Assembly: GCF_900215465.1 (NCBI RefSeq)
Contig: NZ_OBEH01000002.1
Span: 804,937 to 868,936 of the forward strand
DNA: 64,000 bases
Source: Flagellimonas pacifica
GTDB lineage: Bacteria > Bacteroidota > Bacteroidia > Flavobacteriales > Flavobacteriaceae
Direction: 5' to 3'
Below the pieces are notes generated by a model. It did not search any database. It saw nothing but the letters and a program-made list of their open reading frames with translations, and had not been told where the DNA came from. Positions 46,412-54,781 of the stretch are shown in pieces. Both the position numbers and the translations under genes were made by a program. Within the stretch, counting starts at the first letter, position 1. Every line of letters starts with the position of its first letter.

Positions 46412-46466
46412 ATTCCAGTTTTGGAATAATAATGACCACGCTATTAATTAGGTTTTGTGTTTTCAC
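46410..46466 (-). CDS. ilv operon leader peptide (attenuation)
   Basis: An 18-codon frame starting with GTG at 46466, right after an in-frame stop two codons upstream, encodes MKTQNLINSVVIIIPKLE. Eight of 18 residues are Leu, Ile or Val, with the run VVIII (GTG GTC ATT ATT ATT) just before Pro-Lys-Leu-Glu and the TGA. The stop overlaps the antiterminator segment, and a strong terminator follows. This is the arrangement of a ribosome-mediated attenuator: shortage of Ile, Val or Leu charged tRNA would stall the ribosome and let transcription enter ilvD. The start codon and expression are not proven. Confidence 0.75.
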   Translation of the reverse strand: MKTQNLINSVVIIIPKLE

Positions 46467-46478
46467 AGTTCAATGGTA

Positions 46479-46488
46479 CAAAAAATTA
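46479..46488 (-). promoter_or_regulatory. Candidate -7 region of the ilv leader transcript
   Basis: TAATTTTTTG on the minus strand lies about a dozen bases before the leader peptide GTG and resembles TAnnTTTG with extra Ts. The -33 box is not convincing. Transcription from here would give a very short 5' end before the leader peptide. Confidence 0.35.
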
Positions 46489-46524
46489 TTTTAACAGCAA
46501 ACTGGTTTGAATATCTTTAACCCC

Positions 46525-47253
46525 ATGGAGAAAAAAGTTACCGAAGCAATACGGTATAGACGTTCTGTTCGAATATACAAAGTAGATGCTCCAATTGAAG
46601 TCCAGAAAGTGGAGCAATGTATTAAAAATGCTGTTTTGGCGCCTACCAGCAGTAACCTGCAACTTTGGGAGTTTTACCATATTACCCAAAAAGAAGTTTT
46701 AAACAAATTGGCAGATGCCTGTTTGGGACAAAAGGCTGCAAAAACTGCCCACCAAATGGTTGTTGTGGTTGCTAGAAAAGATTTATGGAGAAGAAGGGCA
46801 AATGCAAACCTTGAGTTTTTAAATACAACCTTTGGCAATAAGCCTAAAGAAGAATACAGCACTGCGGAAAAGTTTGCTATAAATTATTATAAGAAGCTTA
46901 TGCCTACAATTTACTCTGACTTTCTTGGTGTTCTGGGGTGGTTGAAATATTATGTTTTTCAAATTATTGGAGTTTTTAAACCAACCTACCGCCAAGTTAG
47001 ACAATCGGATATGCGCATTGTTGCACATAAAAGTGCAGCGCTAGCTGCCCAGAACTTCATGATAAGCATGGCGGCCATAGGATACGACACATGTCCAATG
47101 GAGGGGCATGACTCTTTGAGGGTAAAGAAAGTACTTGGTTTGCCTCGTAGTTCAGAAATCAACATGGTCATTGGTTGTGGCATCCGAGAAGAACAAGGTG
47201 TTTATGGTCCCCGCTTTAGGGTTCCCTTTAAAGAGGTTTACAAAAGATTATAA
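46525..47253 (+). CDS. Nitroreductase family protein
   Basis: FMN-dependent oxidoreductase of 242 residues. The ATG at 46525 is chosen, since the frame from TTG 46507 adds only six unconserved residues. Typical features are the FMN-binding YRRSVRIYK near residue 11, APTSSNLQLWEF near 40, and the GYDTCPMEGHD...VIGCGIREEQGVYGPR C-terminal segment. An insert of ~60 residues (near 95-155, with a hydrophobic helix FLGVLGWLKYYVFQIIGVFK) is longer than in minimal nitroreductases. Substrate unknown. Its stop overlaps the convergent pxpC gene by six bases. Confidence 0.9.
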   Translation: MEKKVTEAIRYRRSVRIYKVDAPIEVQKVEQCIKNAVLAPTSSNLQLWEFYHITQKEVLNKLADACLGQKAAKTAHQMVVVVARKDLWRRRANANLEFLNTTFGNKPKEEYSTAEKFAINYYKKLMPTIYSDFLGVLGWLKYYVFQIIGVFKPTYRQVRQSDMRIVAHKSAALAAQNFMISMAAIGYDTCPMEGHDSLRVKKVLGLPRSSEINMVIGCGIREEQGVYGPRFRVPFKEVYKRL

Positions 47254-48087
47254 TAGTTTAAAGGTCAAGGAATCCCCAAACTTTTTTTGTGCCAACATAC
47301 AGATCGAAGCCTTGGAAAGTTGCAATATTCTGGGATACCCTCCTGTGGTCTGCCCGTCTTTCATTAAAACAATCAATCTTCCAGCTGGTGTCAACTGCAA
47401 GGTTCCGGGTATTGTTCCTGAGGTAAGCATGGAATGTTTATGTCCAGCTATCAGTTCTGACAGTTGATAAGCCATACGGTTGTTTGCCTTTGACACAGTA
47501 AAGATTTTGGAAAACAATTGGGCGAGTTGCCTATCTGACAAAAGTGAATACTCGGGACCTTTGAATACCTCTATATAATCCTGTTCAAAATGGTTTTCCA
47601 TCTTAATTTCGGAAAGGAGTGAATCAAAGGAATTGGTTTCATCGTATTCAATTTCATCTCCGTTCTTAAGGCACTTCTCCTGCGTAATGGGGAAATATTG
47701 AGAGTGACTTCCTAAAACTTTTGGGGTTTTAAAGCCTCCCTTGATGGCCAAATAACTTCTGAATCCATTTTCCAATCGACCGTAGGATAGGATATCTCCT
47801 TTTTCAACTTTGATCACCTGATAATTTTCAATGGGTTTGTTGTTCAGTGTTGGGGAAAGATAAGCTCCAGATAGACAGATGTATGTGGATGAATCAAATT
47901 GTAAGGTAGGGCCTGTCATTGTAATCTCCATTACCGCGGCATTTGGTTCATTCTCTAAAAGTTTATTTGCATTTTTTACAGAAACATCATCCATGGCACC
48001 AGAGACAGGAACTCCAATGTCCCTATAACCAAAACGCCCCAAATCTTGGATGGTCACAAAAAAACCAGATTTGAGGATCTTAAGCAT
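47248..48087 (-). CDS. pxpC: 5-oxoprolinase subunit PxpC (biotin-dependent carboxyltransferase-like)
   Basis: KipA-like subunit of the ATP-dependent 5-oxoprolinase that converts 5-oxoproline to glutamate. The 279-residue length, GRFGYRDIGVPVSGAMD near residue 18 and GRLIVLMKDGQTTGGYPRI near 235 match the family. The ATG overlaps pxpB by eight bases. It acts with PxpA and PxpB, encoded immediately upstream. Confidence 0.93.
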   Translation of the reverse strand: MLKILKSGFFVTIQDLGRFGYRDIGVPVSGAMDDVSVKNANKLLENEPNAAVMEITMTGPTLQFDSSTYICLSGAYLSPTLNNKPIENYQVIKVEKGDILSYGRLENGFRSYLAIKGGFKTPKVLGSHSQYFPITQEKCLKNGDEIEYDETNSFDSLLSEIKMENHFEQDYIEVFKGPEYSLLSDRQLAQLFSKIFTVSKANNRMAYQLSELIAGHKHSMLTSGTIPGTLQLTPAGRLIVLMKDGQTTGGYPRILQLSKASICMLAQKKFGDSLTFKLL

Positions 48088-48814
48088 TTAATCTAATTTT
48101 TTCCAGTTTGTAAATGCCCACTTCACATTCAATCTTACGCAAATCGTACTCAGCACGAGATATTTTATAGAATTGTATTCTGTCCCCAACATTCGCAAAG
48201 CATGGTTTTTTCAAACTTGGATCAAAAATTGGGATTGGACAGCTTCCAATAATGTTCCACCCTCCAGGTGAATCTTGCGGATAGATTCCGGTTTGTTTCC
48301 CCGCAAGCCCTACAGAGCCTTTGGCTACGGATAACCGTGGTTCCTTTCGCCTAGGAATTTCCAACGCTTCGGGAAGTCCTCCCAAATACATGAATCCTGG
48401 CAAAAAACCTATTCCATAAACCACATATTCAAATGAAGTATGTAGTTCAATCAGTTTTTCTTTAGACAGTTTTAAAGACTTACATGTTTCCTCTAAGTCA
48501 ATTCCAAAATCAAGATTATAGCAAACTGGAATACGCCATAAACACTGCTTAGGTTTTTTTTCAAATTGTTTATTTGAGGAATAACAGTTGGTGATTATTT
48601 TTTTAATCTCTTCGTGGTCAATTTCTTCGTAATAATTGACCATTGTTAATGAATTGTATGCTGCAGACATTTCCCAACCTGGCAGATTCAGTTCCTTAAA
48701 ACTATCAATAAATTGAAGGATATCTTTTAATATGGATTCGTCCACGGTATTGGGCCATTCCACTAGAACTGCGTTCTGACCATATGGTTTAATACTGATA
48801 GGGTAACTTTTCAC
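48080..48814 (-). CDS. pxpB: 5-oxoprolinase subunit PxpB (KipI-like)
   Basis: KipI-type subunit, 244 residues, from a GTG that overlaps the pxpA stop (GTGA). The core is the pattern VYGIGFLPGFMYLGGLPEALEIPRR near residue 140 and VGLAGKQTGIYPQDSPGGW near 175. In characterised systems it forms a complex with PxpC. Gene order and overlaps show a single translational unit. Confidence 0.93.
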   Translation of the reverse strand: MKSYPISIKPYGQNAVLVEWPNTVDESILKDILQFIDSFKELNLPGWEMSAAYNSLTMVNYYEEIDHEEIKKIITNCYSSNKQFEKKPKQCLWRIPVCYNLDFGIDLEETCKSLKLSKEKLIELHTSFEYVVYGIGFLPGFMYLGGLPEALEIPRRKEPRLSVAKGSVGLAGKQTGIYPQDSPGGWNIIGSCPIPIFDPSLKKPCFANVGDRIQFYKISRAEYDLRKIECEVGIYKLEKIRLNA

Positions 48815-49554
48815 TTTTCTAGTTGAACCTTATGGTTGGGTAATTCTTTTGAAAGATACATCAATATTTTCAATGCTGATGGTGTATCACCATGAATACA
48901 TATTGTTTCTAACCGTATCGCTATCCTCTTGCCCTTGACCGAAATTACATTGTTCTCTTTGATCATTGGCAAAATATGATTCAAAACTTTTTCGGGCTCT
49001 TGGATCAAGGAATTATCCATTTTCCGAGATACCAAACTTAGGTCATCATTGTAATTTCTATCACCAAATGCTTCAAGCCTAATTTTAAAACCTAAATTAT
49101 TGGCTATTCCCGAAACCATCGATTTATGGGGTACATATATTGGAACTGTGTCTTTGTACTCTTTAATCGCATCCAAATAGACCAAGGCCAACTCTTTATC
49201 TTTAGCTATTTGGTTGTACAATGCTCCATGTGCTTTTATATGGTGGAACTGACCATGCTCTTTTTCAAGGATTTTTTTAAAAGTTGATACTTGGTCAATA
49301 ATGCTTTGCTTAAGTTCTGAATTAGAAATATTCATCACTTCCCTGCCAAAATTCACTCTATCTGGGTATGAGGGATGTGCCCCTATCTTCACATTATGAT
49401 TTTTTGCCAGTTTGATTATCTCAGAAATGCTATCAATATCTCCGGCATGCCCTCCGCAGGCAATATTGCACGAACTTATTAGGGGAAAAAGGTCTGCTTC
49501 GTTGCCTATGCCCTCTCCTACATCACAATTGATATCGATAGTCCAATTTTCCAT
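48811..49554 (-). CDS. pxpA: 5-oxoprolinase subunit PxpA (LamB/YcsF family)
   Basis: A 247-residue TIM-barrel-like subunit. DINCDVGEG near the start, CNIACGGHAGD near residue 30, KIGAHPSYPDR near 57 and the C-terminal ICIHGD segment are family hallmarks. It starts at ATG 49554 and its gene abuts the transporter gene upstream with no gap. PxpABC would salvage 5-oxoproline formed from glutamine or glutathione. Confidence 0.95.
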   Translation of the reverse strand: MENWTIDINCDVGEGIGNEADLFPLISSCNIACGGHAGDIDSISEIIKLAKNHNVKIGAHPSYPDRVNFGREVMNISNSELKQSIIDQVSTFKKILEKEHGQFHHIKAHGALYNQIAKDKELALVYLDAIKEYKDTVPIYVPHKSMVSGIANNLGFKIRLEAFGDRNYNDDLSLVSRKMDNSLIQEPEKVLNHILPMIKENNVISVKGKRIAIRLETICIHGDTPSALKILMYLSKELPNHKVQLEK

Positions 49555-50751
49555 TTAGAACAGGCCTATTACTTTTAGGATACTTTTTGTTCCCAAAAAA
49601 ATGGTGAATCCAACAATTATAAACCCCAGCACATTTTGAAAAAGTGTATTTCTATGGGTGCCCATTACCCTCTTTTTGTTCACTATCCAAAGTAATAGTA
49701 TTGCCATTACCGGGAGGAGTATTCCATTGGCCACCTGTGCAAATTGAATCACCTCAATAGGTTTAAAGTTAAAGGATAGCGATAGTACTCCAAAAAACAA
49801 TACTATAAACCACACTAACCTAAATTTCCGGTTTTTCATATCATCATTCCAACCAAAACAGCTACTGGCAACATAAGCTGCGGCCAAAGGCGCCGTAATG
49901 GCCGAGGTAATTCCAGCAGCTAAAAGACCAATTCCCATGAAATAAATAGCTGCTTTTCCAAATAAAGGTTCCAAGCCTTTTGCCATATCCATGGCATTGG
50001 TGATATTTTCAATTGGAGCTGCAGATGCTGTAATTAAAATAGCAACAGAAACTAATCCGCCTAACCCTATAGAGGTTATGGTATCCCATTTAACATTGGT
50101 AAGCTCATCTTTTGACTTCCATTTTTCTTTGGCAAGTGAGGCATGTAAGAATAGATTATAAGGTACCACAGTAGTACCTATAAGTGCAACAACTGTTAAT
50201 AGGCCTCCTTCTGGCAAACTTGGAACAAACATCCCTTTTGCAATTTCACCCCATGATGGTTTTGTGATAATGGCACTGACCACAAAACAAACACCCATGG
50301 TCGCAACCAAACCAATAAATACTTTTTCCAAAGTCTTATAACTGCTAAACCATAGGAGTAAAAAAGCAAAACATCCTATTAGTAAGGGATAGAATGGTGA
50401 TAATGCACCTTGACCGAACAAACCTTCAAGGCCTAAGGTGGCACCGCTAATATTACCGGCCTCATAAGCAGCATTACCCACCAAAATTGCGCCTAAAACT
50501 ATTATAATGACCAGTTTTTTTATCCAATCTACCTTAAGTTCTTTCTTAATGACATCAACCAGTCCGCTTTGCGAAACAACTCCAATTCTTCCAGCCATTT
50601 CCTGAAGTATGATGGTTGCCAAAATTGATAATAAAACTGCCCAAATAAGTGTGTATCCAAAATGAACTCCTGCGAGGGTACAGACCGCTATTGTTCCCGG
50701 CCCTACAAATGCCGCTGCAACTAAAACTCCTGGGCCAATCTTTTTAAACAT
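49555..50751 (-). CDS. NRAMP-family membrane protein without canonical metal ligands
   Basis: About 11 transmembrane helices in 398 residues, with ATG 50751 chosen over a TTG two codons earlier. Alignment with NRAMP is clear by eye: the TM1 region FVGPGTIAVCTLAGVHFGY corresponds to the DPGN helix, and TM6 GTTVVPYNLFLHASL to MPHNLFLHSSL. The metal-binding DPGN reads GPGT (residues 17-20) and MPHN reads VPYN (196-199), so the Asp, Asn and Met ligands are missing. Manganese or iron transport is therefore unlikely. Being first in an operon with pxpABC suggests 5-oxoproline or a similar organic substrate; this is inference. Confidence 0.85.
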   Translation of the reverse strand: MFKKIGPGVLVAAAFVGPGTIAVCTLAGVHFGYTLIWAVLLSILATIILQEMAGRIGVVSQSGLVDVIKKELKVDWIKKLVIIIVLGAILVGNAAYEAGNISGATLGLEGLFGQGALSPFYPLLIGCFAFLLLWFSSYKTLEKVFIGLVATMGVCFVVSAIITKPSWGEIAKGMFVPSLPEGGLLTVVALIGTTVVPYNLFLHASLAKEKWKSKDELTNVKWDTITSIGLGGLVSVAILITASAAPIENITNAMDMAKGLEPLFGKAAIYFMGIGLLAAGITSAITAPLAAAYVASSCFGWNDDMKNRKFRLVWFIVLFFGVLSLSFNFKPIEVIQFAQVANGILLPVMAILLLWIVNKKRVMGTHRNTLFQNVLGFIIVGFTIFLGTKSILKVIGLF

Positions 50752-50931
50752 GTTCAAGGTTGTTTTCTGTGCTTCAAATTAAAAGTATTTCCATCAAATA
50801 ATGCATTTCATCCAAAAAAATGCATTTCGTCTAAAAATGGGATGTCATACATCGACATTTTATACGAATATTTAAAAGTGGTAGTTATAATAGTCCCAAA
50901 TCGTATAATTGACCAAACTTGACCATTACTT

Positions 50932-51375
50932 ATGACATGTAAGGACTGTGATAAAAGTATCGGGTATAAACAGCACAAAGAATCTATGGATTCTTTAGGC
51001 ATTGAGCTCTGCGAGCGACACACCCGACTTATTAAGAAGATTATCCTAAACAATAATACTCCTATAGAAGCCGTGCAACTGTTCTATGCTCTAAAGGAAG
51101 CAGGTGCACATCCCATGCTGGAATGGTGGGACGGAAAAAAATCTGTGGATATTGCCATCTCTAGGGTAAAGCTGAATATTGAAATTGATAAAGATTACAA
51201 TATGATTACCCATGAACAAGCCATAAATGATCTTGAGGAAGCAATGCATTCCTTTAAAAATGGCTTTACAACCATAAGAATACCTCATTTAGCTGTGAAG
51301 TACTATTTGGATGATACCGTTCAAAATATATTAGGAATAATTTCTGGATTAAAAGCTAATATCAAGGCTATCTAA
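50932..51375 (+). CDS. Hypothetical protein: zinc-ribbon-like N-terminus and DUF559/PD-(D/E)XK-like C-terminus
   Basis: I do not recognise a named family. The 147-residue protein begins MTCKDCDKS with C-x2-C and has C-x2-H at 27-30 (ELCERHT), as in a treble-clef zinc site. Residues ~50-140 resemble the DUF559/Vsr-type nuclease fold: KKSVDIAISRVKLNIEIDKDY has the Asp and E-x-D pair near 68-80 expected for a PD-(D/E)XK core, followed by helices and a final strand TTIRIPH. The stop overlaps the convergent cupin-like gene by four bases. Function unknown. Confidence 0.6.
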   Translation: MTCKDCDKSIGYKQHKESMDSLGIELCERHTRLIKKIILNNNTPIEAVQLFYALKEAGAHPMLEWWDGKKSVDIAISRVKLNIEIDKDYNMITHEQAINDLEEAMHSFKNGFTTIRIPHLAVKYYLDDTVQNILGIISGLKANIKAI

Positions 51376-51782
51376 TCTGAAAATAAAAGTTGCTTGCCAA
51401 CTTGGCTCTCTTTATATTCAAGTATATTGATTATAATAGGGTCTTCTCCAATATTTTCTAAATCGTTGGTGAGGTTTTTTCCTTTTAACTCGCAATACTC
51501 GGTATCTCCCGGGTCTAGCTTGATCATATTTATTTTGCCATTCCCATGACGGGTCAAGGCCAGACCTCCTGTAGTGCAAACCCAGCTGTAGTTAGTATTA
51601 AGATGCCTGAATGGGATGCGTTCCCCCGGATCAAGGTATAAATCCCAGAGTTTTACACTCTCGTTTTCAAATATTAACTTTCCTCCGAGGGATTGGGTTA
51701 TTTCTTGGTGAAGCAACTCATCTATCTTATCTTGTTCCCATGGGTCAAAATTCCCAACAGGATTCAGTTCAACACATTGCAT
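51372..51782 (-). CDS. Small cupin-like protein
   Basis: ATG at 51782 gives 136 residues; a TTG at 51812 would add ten. The centre has the beta-barrel cupin look: LWDLYLDPGERIPFRHLNTNYSWVCTTGG followed by IKLDPGDTEYCEL near residue 100. One His in the first motif is present (FRH) but the full HxH...E metal set is not. The role is unknown; no neighbours give a pathway. Confidence 0.6.
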   Translation of the reverse strand: MQCVELNPVGNFDPWEQDKIDELLHQEITQSLGGKLIFENESVKLWDLYLDPGERIPFRHLNTNYSWVCTTGGLALTRHGNGKINMIKLDPGDTEYCELKGKNLTNDLENIGEDPIIINILEYKESQVGKQLLFSD

Positions 51783-51950
51783 ACAGTAAGTTTTTTCTGA
51801 AAATGGGCGCAAAAATACAAATAAAAGTTATTTTAAATACATGTTAATCAGATATTTAACTTGATTTTTGCATTTTTATAATAATTCAATTCGGTTTTTA
51901 AGAATTTAGCTACAAAAACCTTAAAATAGTATTTTATAAGAACCATTATA

Positions 51951-53486
51951 TTACCCTAACCATCCTTCCCTATCCAGACTCCGGTATTGTATGGCCTCGG
52001 AAATATGGTTACTGGATATACTTTCCACAGCTTCTAAATCTGCAATAGTCCTGGCAACCTTTAAAATTCTGTCATAGGCTCTAGCGGATAGGTTTAGTCG
52101 TTCCATAGCATTCTTGATCAGTTCTTTTGAAAAATCATCTAGAAGACAAAACTCCCTTATCTGTTTGGTATTCATTTGTGCATTATAATGCACATTTTCA
52201 AGTACGGTAAATCTTTTTGTTTGGATATCCCTAGCTACACCAACCCTTTTTCGTATTTCTAAACTACTTTCCCCCTTTCTTTCCTCCGAAAGTTTTTCAA
52301 AAGGCACTGGTGTTACTTCAATGTGAATGTCAATTCTATCCAACAGGGGGCCAGAGATTTTGCTTAAATAACGTTGCATCTCATTTGGCGAAGAGGTCAC
52401 CGGAGCATCTGGGTCATTGAAATATCCTCCAGGACTTGGGTTCATGCTGGCCACCAACATAAAACTACTAGGATAGGTAACCGTGAATTTGGCCCTTGCA
52501 ATAGTAACTTCCCTATCTTCCATAGGTTGTCGCATAACCTCCAATACCCTACGTTCAAATTCGGGAAGTTCATCTAAAAAAAGTACTCCATTGTGCGCCA
52601 AGGAAATTTCACCTGGTTGGGGATAGCTTCCTCCACCCACAAGTGCCGCAGAACTTATGGTATGGTGGGGATTTCTAAAAGGACGTTGATTCATTAATCC
52701 CATATTCTTTATGGTTCCTACCACACTATGAATCTTAGTTGTTTCCAAAGCTTCATGCAAGGTCATGGGTGGCAAAATAGAAGGCAATCGTTTGGCTAGC
52801 ATCGTTTTTCCAGCTCCCGGTGGACCAATCAAAATAATATTATGCCCTCCAGCAGCTGCAATCTCCATGCAACGTTTTATACTTTCCTGACCTTTTACAT
52901 CAGCAAAATCAAAATCCGGCAAGCTGAGTTCATTATAGAATTCCTCTCTAGTATTTACCACAGTTTGTTCCAAAGACTTTCCTTTATCAAAATAGTCTAT
53001 GACCTCCTCAATGTTCTGCACGCCATAAACTTTTAGGTTTGAAACCACTGCGGCCTCCCTTGCGTTTTCGTTGGGTAGAATAAATCCTTTAAAACCTTCT
53101 TCTTGAGCTTTTATGGCAATAGGCAATGCTCCTTTTATGGGTTGTAGGCTTCCATCCAAAGAAAGCTCGCCCATAATCATATAGTCTTCAATGCTTTCAG
53201 ATTTAATTTGGTTTGAAGCCGTCAATATCCCCAAAGCAAGTGTTAAATCGTATGCCGAGCCTTCTTTCCGAAGGTCTGCAGGGGCCATATTTATAGTAAT
53301 TTTCTTCCCTGGAATTTTATAGCCATTATTTTGGAGTGCTGCAGCAATGCGATAATTGCTTTCTTTAATAGCATTATCCGGTAACCCAACCAAATGATAA
53401 CCTATTCCTTTATCTACGTTAACTTCAACGACAATGGTTTGGGCCTCTACCCCAAAAACAGCACCGCCATAAACTTTTATAAGCAT
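51951..53486 (-). CDS. comM: YifB/ComM family AAA+ ATPase with Lon-like N-domain
   Basis: A 511-residue protein related to ComM, a helicase that aids integration of single-stranded DNA during natural transformation; the family is also found in non-competent bacteria. Residues ~1-170 are the Lon-like domain (VDKGIGYHLVGLPDNAIKES). The AAA+ domain has Walker A GPPGAGKTML near 220 and Walker B LFLDELPEF near 300, with a Mg-chelatase-type C-terminal region. ATG 53486. It is monocistronic. Confidence 0.93.
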   Translation of the reverse strand: MLIKVYGGAVFGVEAQTIVVEVNVDKGIGYHLVGLPDNAIKESNYRIAAALQNNGYKIPGKKITINMAPADLRKEGSAYDLTLALGILTASNQIKSESIEDYMIMGELSLDGSLQPIKGALPIAIKAQEEGFKGFILPNENAREAAVVSNLKVYGVQNIEEVIDYFDKGKSLEQTVVNTREEFYNELSLPDFDFADVKGQESIKRCMEIAAAGGHNIILIGPPGAGKTMLAKRLPSILPPMTLHEALETTKIHSVVGTIKNMGLMNQRPFRNPHHTISSAALVGGGSYPQPGEISLAHNGVLFLDELPEFERRVLEVMRQPMEDREVTIARAKFTVTYPSSFMLVASMNPSPGGYFNDPDAPVTSSPNEMQRYLSKISGPLLDRIDIHIEVTPVPFEKLSEERKGESSLEIRKRVGVARDIQTKRFTVLENVHYNAQMNTKQIREFCLLDDFSKELIKNAMERLNLSARAYDRILKVARTIADLEAVESISSNHISEAIQYRSLDREGWLG

Positions 53487-53638
53487 ATGATAGCTGATTT
53501 ATCCAAAATGTTTTGAGGTAAGAAACTATAGTGGAATATTCGATAACTGGATTCCAAAAGTATAATTATTTCATAAACATCCAAAAACTAAATTTTGATT
53601 TGTATTTTTTATTATTATTGTAAGTATTAACCTACTTT

Positions 53639-54349
53639 ATGAAGATTGTAATTGTTGAAAAGGACCCTAAGTTCTTAAATAGATTAACAAAACTCTTAAA
53701 GAAAGTTTTGCGAAATCCTGATACAATCAAGTTTGCATCAACCGTAGATAGCGCAATCATTCTATTGAAAAATTTTAATCCAGATATTGTATTTATGTGT
53801 TTTTCACTTAAAGACGGTGATGCATTTGATATCTTGAGAAAAGTACCTCATTTGAACTGCAATTTTTTCTTCACCAGCGGTTTCAATGGCAATATGCAAA
53901 CATCACCTGAAAACTTTTCAATGTCATTCTTATTAAGACCTTTTACCCAGGAAAAAATCCTTGCAATCATTAATAGCAAAAAAAATGCTTCTCCAGATTT
54001 AGAATATCCCATATCAACATACAATATTGATAGAAAATTTCTTGTACCAACAGGAAGCGCGCACGTTGCGATTAATACAGAAGAAGTCATTAAATGTGTG
54101 GCTGATGGCAATTACACCTGCTTCTACCTGAAAGACAAGAAACATTTAGTGAACTACCCAATAAAGTATTATGATTCTTTGCTTCACAATAAGGGCTTTT
54201 TTAGAATCAACAGATCTATTTTAATAAACATTGGTCATATAACCGCTATATATAAAAAGGAAGCTGTTTTACTATCTACCAATGAAAAGATTATGGTTTC
54301 GCGTAGAAATAGAAAGAAACTAAAGAAACTTATTGACCATTTATCTTAG
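53639..54349 (+). CDS. LytTR-domain regulator with receiver-like domain lacking the phospho-Asp
   Basis: A 236-residue protein. Residues 1-~118 follow a CheY-like receiver, but where the phospho-accepting Asp should be (PDIVFLD pattern) it reads VFMCF with Cys54; the usual Lys near residue 100 is Arg (LLRPF). Residues ~135-236 are a LytTR DNA-binding domain (ILVNIGHITAIYKKEAVLLSTNEKIMVSRR pattern). It may work without phosphorylation or respond to redox or another signal. No histidine kinase is adjacent. It lies directly upstream of the double-glycine peptide locus. Confidence 0.88.
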   Translation: MKIVIVEKDPKFLNRLTKLLKKVLRNPDTIKFASTVDSAIILLKNFNPDIVFMCFSLKDGDAFDILRKVPHLNCNFFFTSGFNGNMQTSPENFSMSFLLRPFTQEKILAIINSKKNASPDLEYPISTYNIDRKFLVPTGSAHVAINTEEVIKCVADGNYTCFYLKDKKHLVNYPIKYYDSLLHNKGFFRINRSILINIGHITAIYKKEAVLLSTNEKIMVSRRNRKKLKKLIDHLS

Positions 54350-54389
54350 CATTATACCGTTTATTCATAAAGTAGTCTTATTCCTACAT

Positions 54390-54397
54390 TATATTTG
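54390..54397 (+). promoter_or_regulatory. Candidate -7 element upstream of the peptide locus
   Basis: TATATTTG matches TAnnTTTG exactly, 130 bases upstream of the C39-like stub. No clear -33 box. Confidence 0.35.
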
Positions 54398-54525
54398 ACC
54401 GTTCAACATTTTCATATAGTATTCTATGGACTGAATATCTAACTTAGAATGGATTTATAGTTCCTACCAAGCCAACCTTTCATATTTATTAATGATTTGC
54501 ATAGTCACAAAACACTTGGGTCCTT

Positions 54526-54744
54526 ATGGATTTGAATTGGTATTTCCTATTAAAGAAATTCATGAAGAAGTTTAATTATGGAGTAAACCTTTATGAACTA
54601 GAGTTACAGTCATTAAACCTCCCTTCCTATCCTAGCCTACATTCCGTAACTGAACTATTCAATCGGTTTGATATAGAAAATATAGTACTGGAAGGACCAA
54701 AGACATTAAAACGGGTATCGGACATAAACCTTGAGTGTCCATAA
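54526..54744 (+). pseudogene. Truncated C39/VKOR-type N-terminal domain (stub)
   Basis: A 72-residue frame reading MDLNWYFLL...; residues ~30-65 (LPSYPSLHSVTELFNRFDIENI) match by memory the N-terminal module of C39-like peptidase domains linked to vitamin K epoxide reductase-type proteins ('HPNYPSLLSISDTLDFFGIENL'). The chain stops after SDINLECP, where the family normally continues, so the rest of the gene is missing. Whether the stub is expressed is unknown. A related gene fragment (DINLECP tail) is repeated at 55038-55064. Confidence 0.55.
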
Positions 54745-54754
54745 ATGTTCAAGG
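54720..54754 (+). repeat. 35-bp direct repeat, copy 1
   Basis: Starts GGACATAAACCTTGAG and contains TGTCC, so a GGACA-N11-TGTCC dyad is embedded. Copy 2 is at 55038-55072 with 31 of 35 bases identical by my count. Copy 1 overlaps the end of the C39-like stub, and the ATG of the first peptide follows 27 bases later. Confidence 0.85.
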
Positions 54755-54781
54755 CATACATTATCTTAAATTATTTTACTT

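Larger units (their letters stand above)
46160..46524. other. 365-base region between ilvD and nitroreductase gene
   Basis: Read in the minus direction it contains a -7-like element (46488-46479), a leader peptide (46466-46410), an antiterminator segment (46411-46405), a terminator (46389-46353), a dyad (46257-46242) and a second -7 element (46216-46209). The plus-strand promoter of the divergent nitroreductase gene must overlap the leader. Confidence 0.75.
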
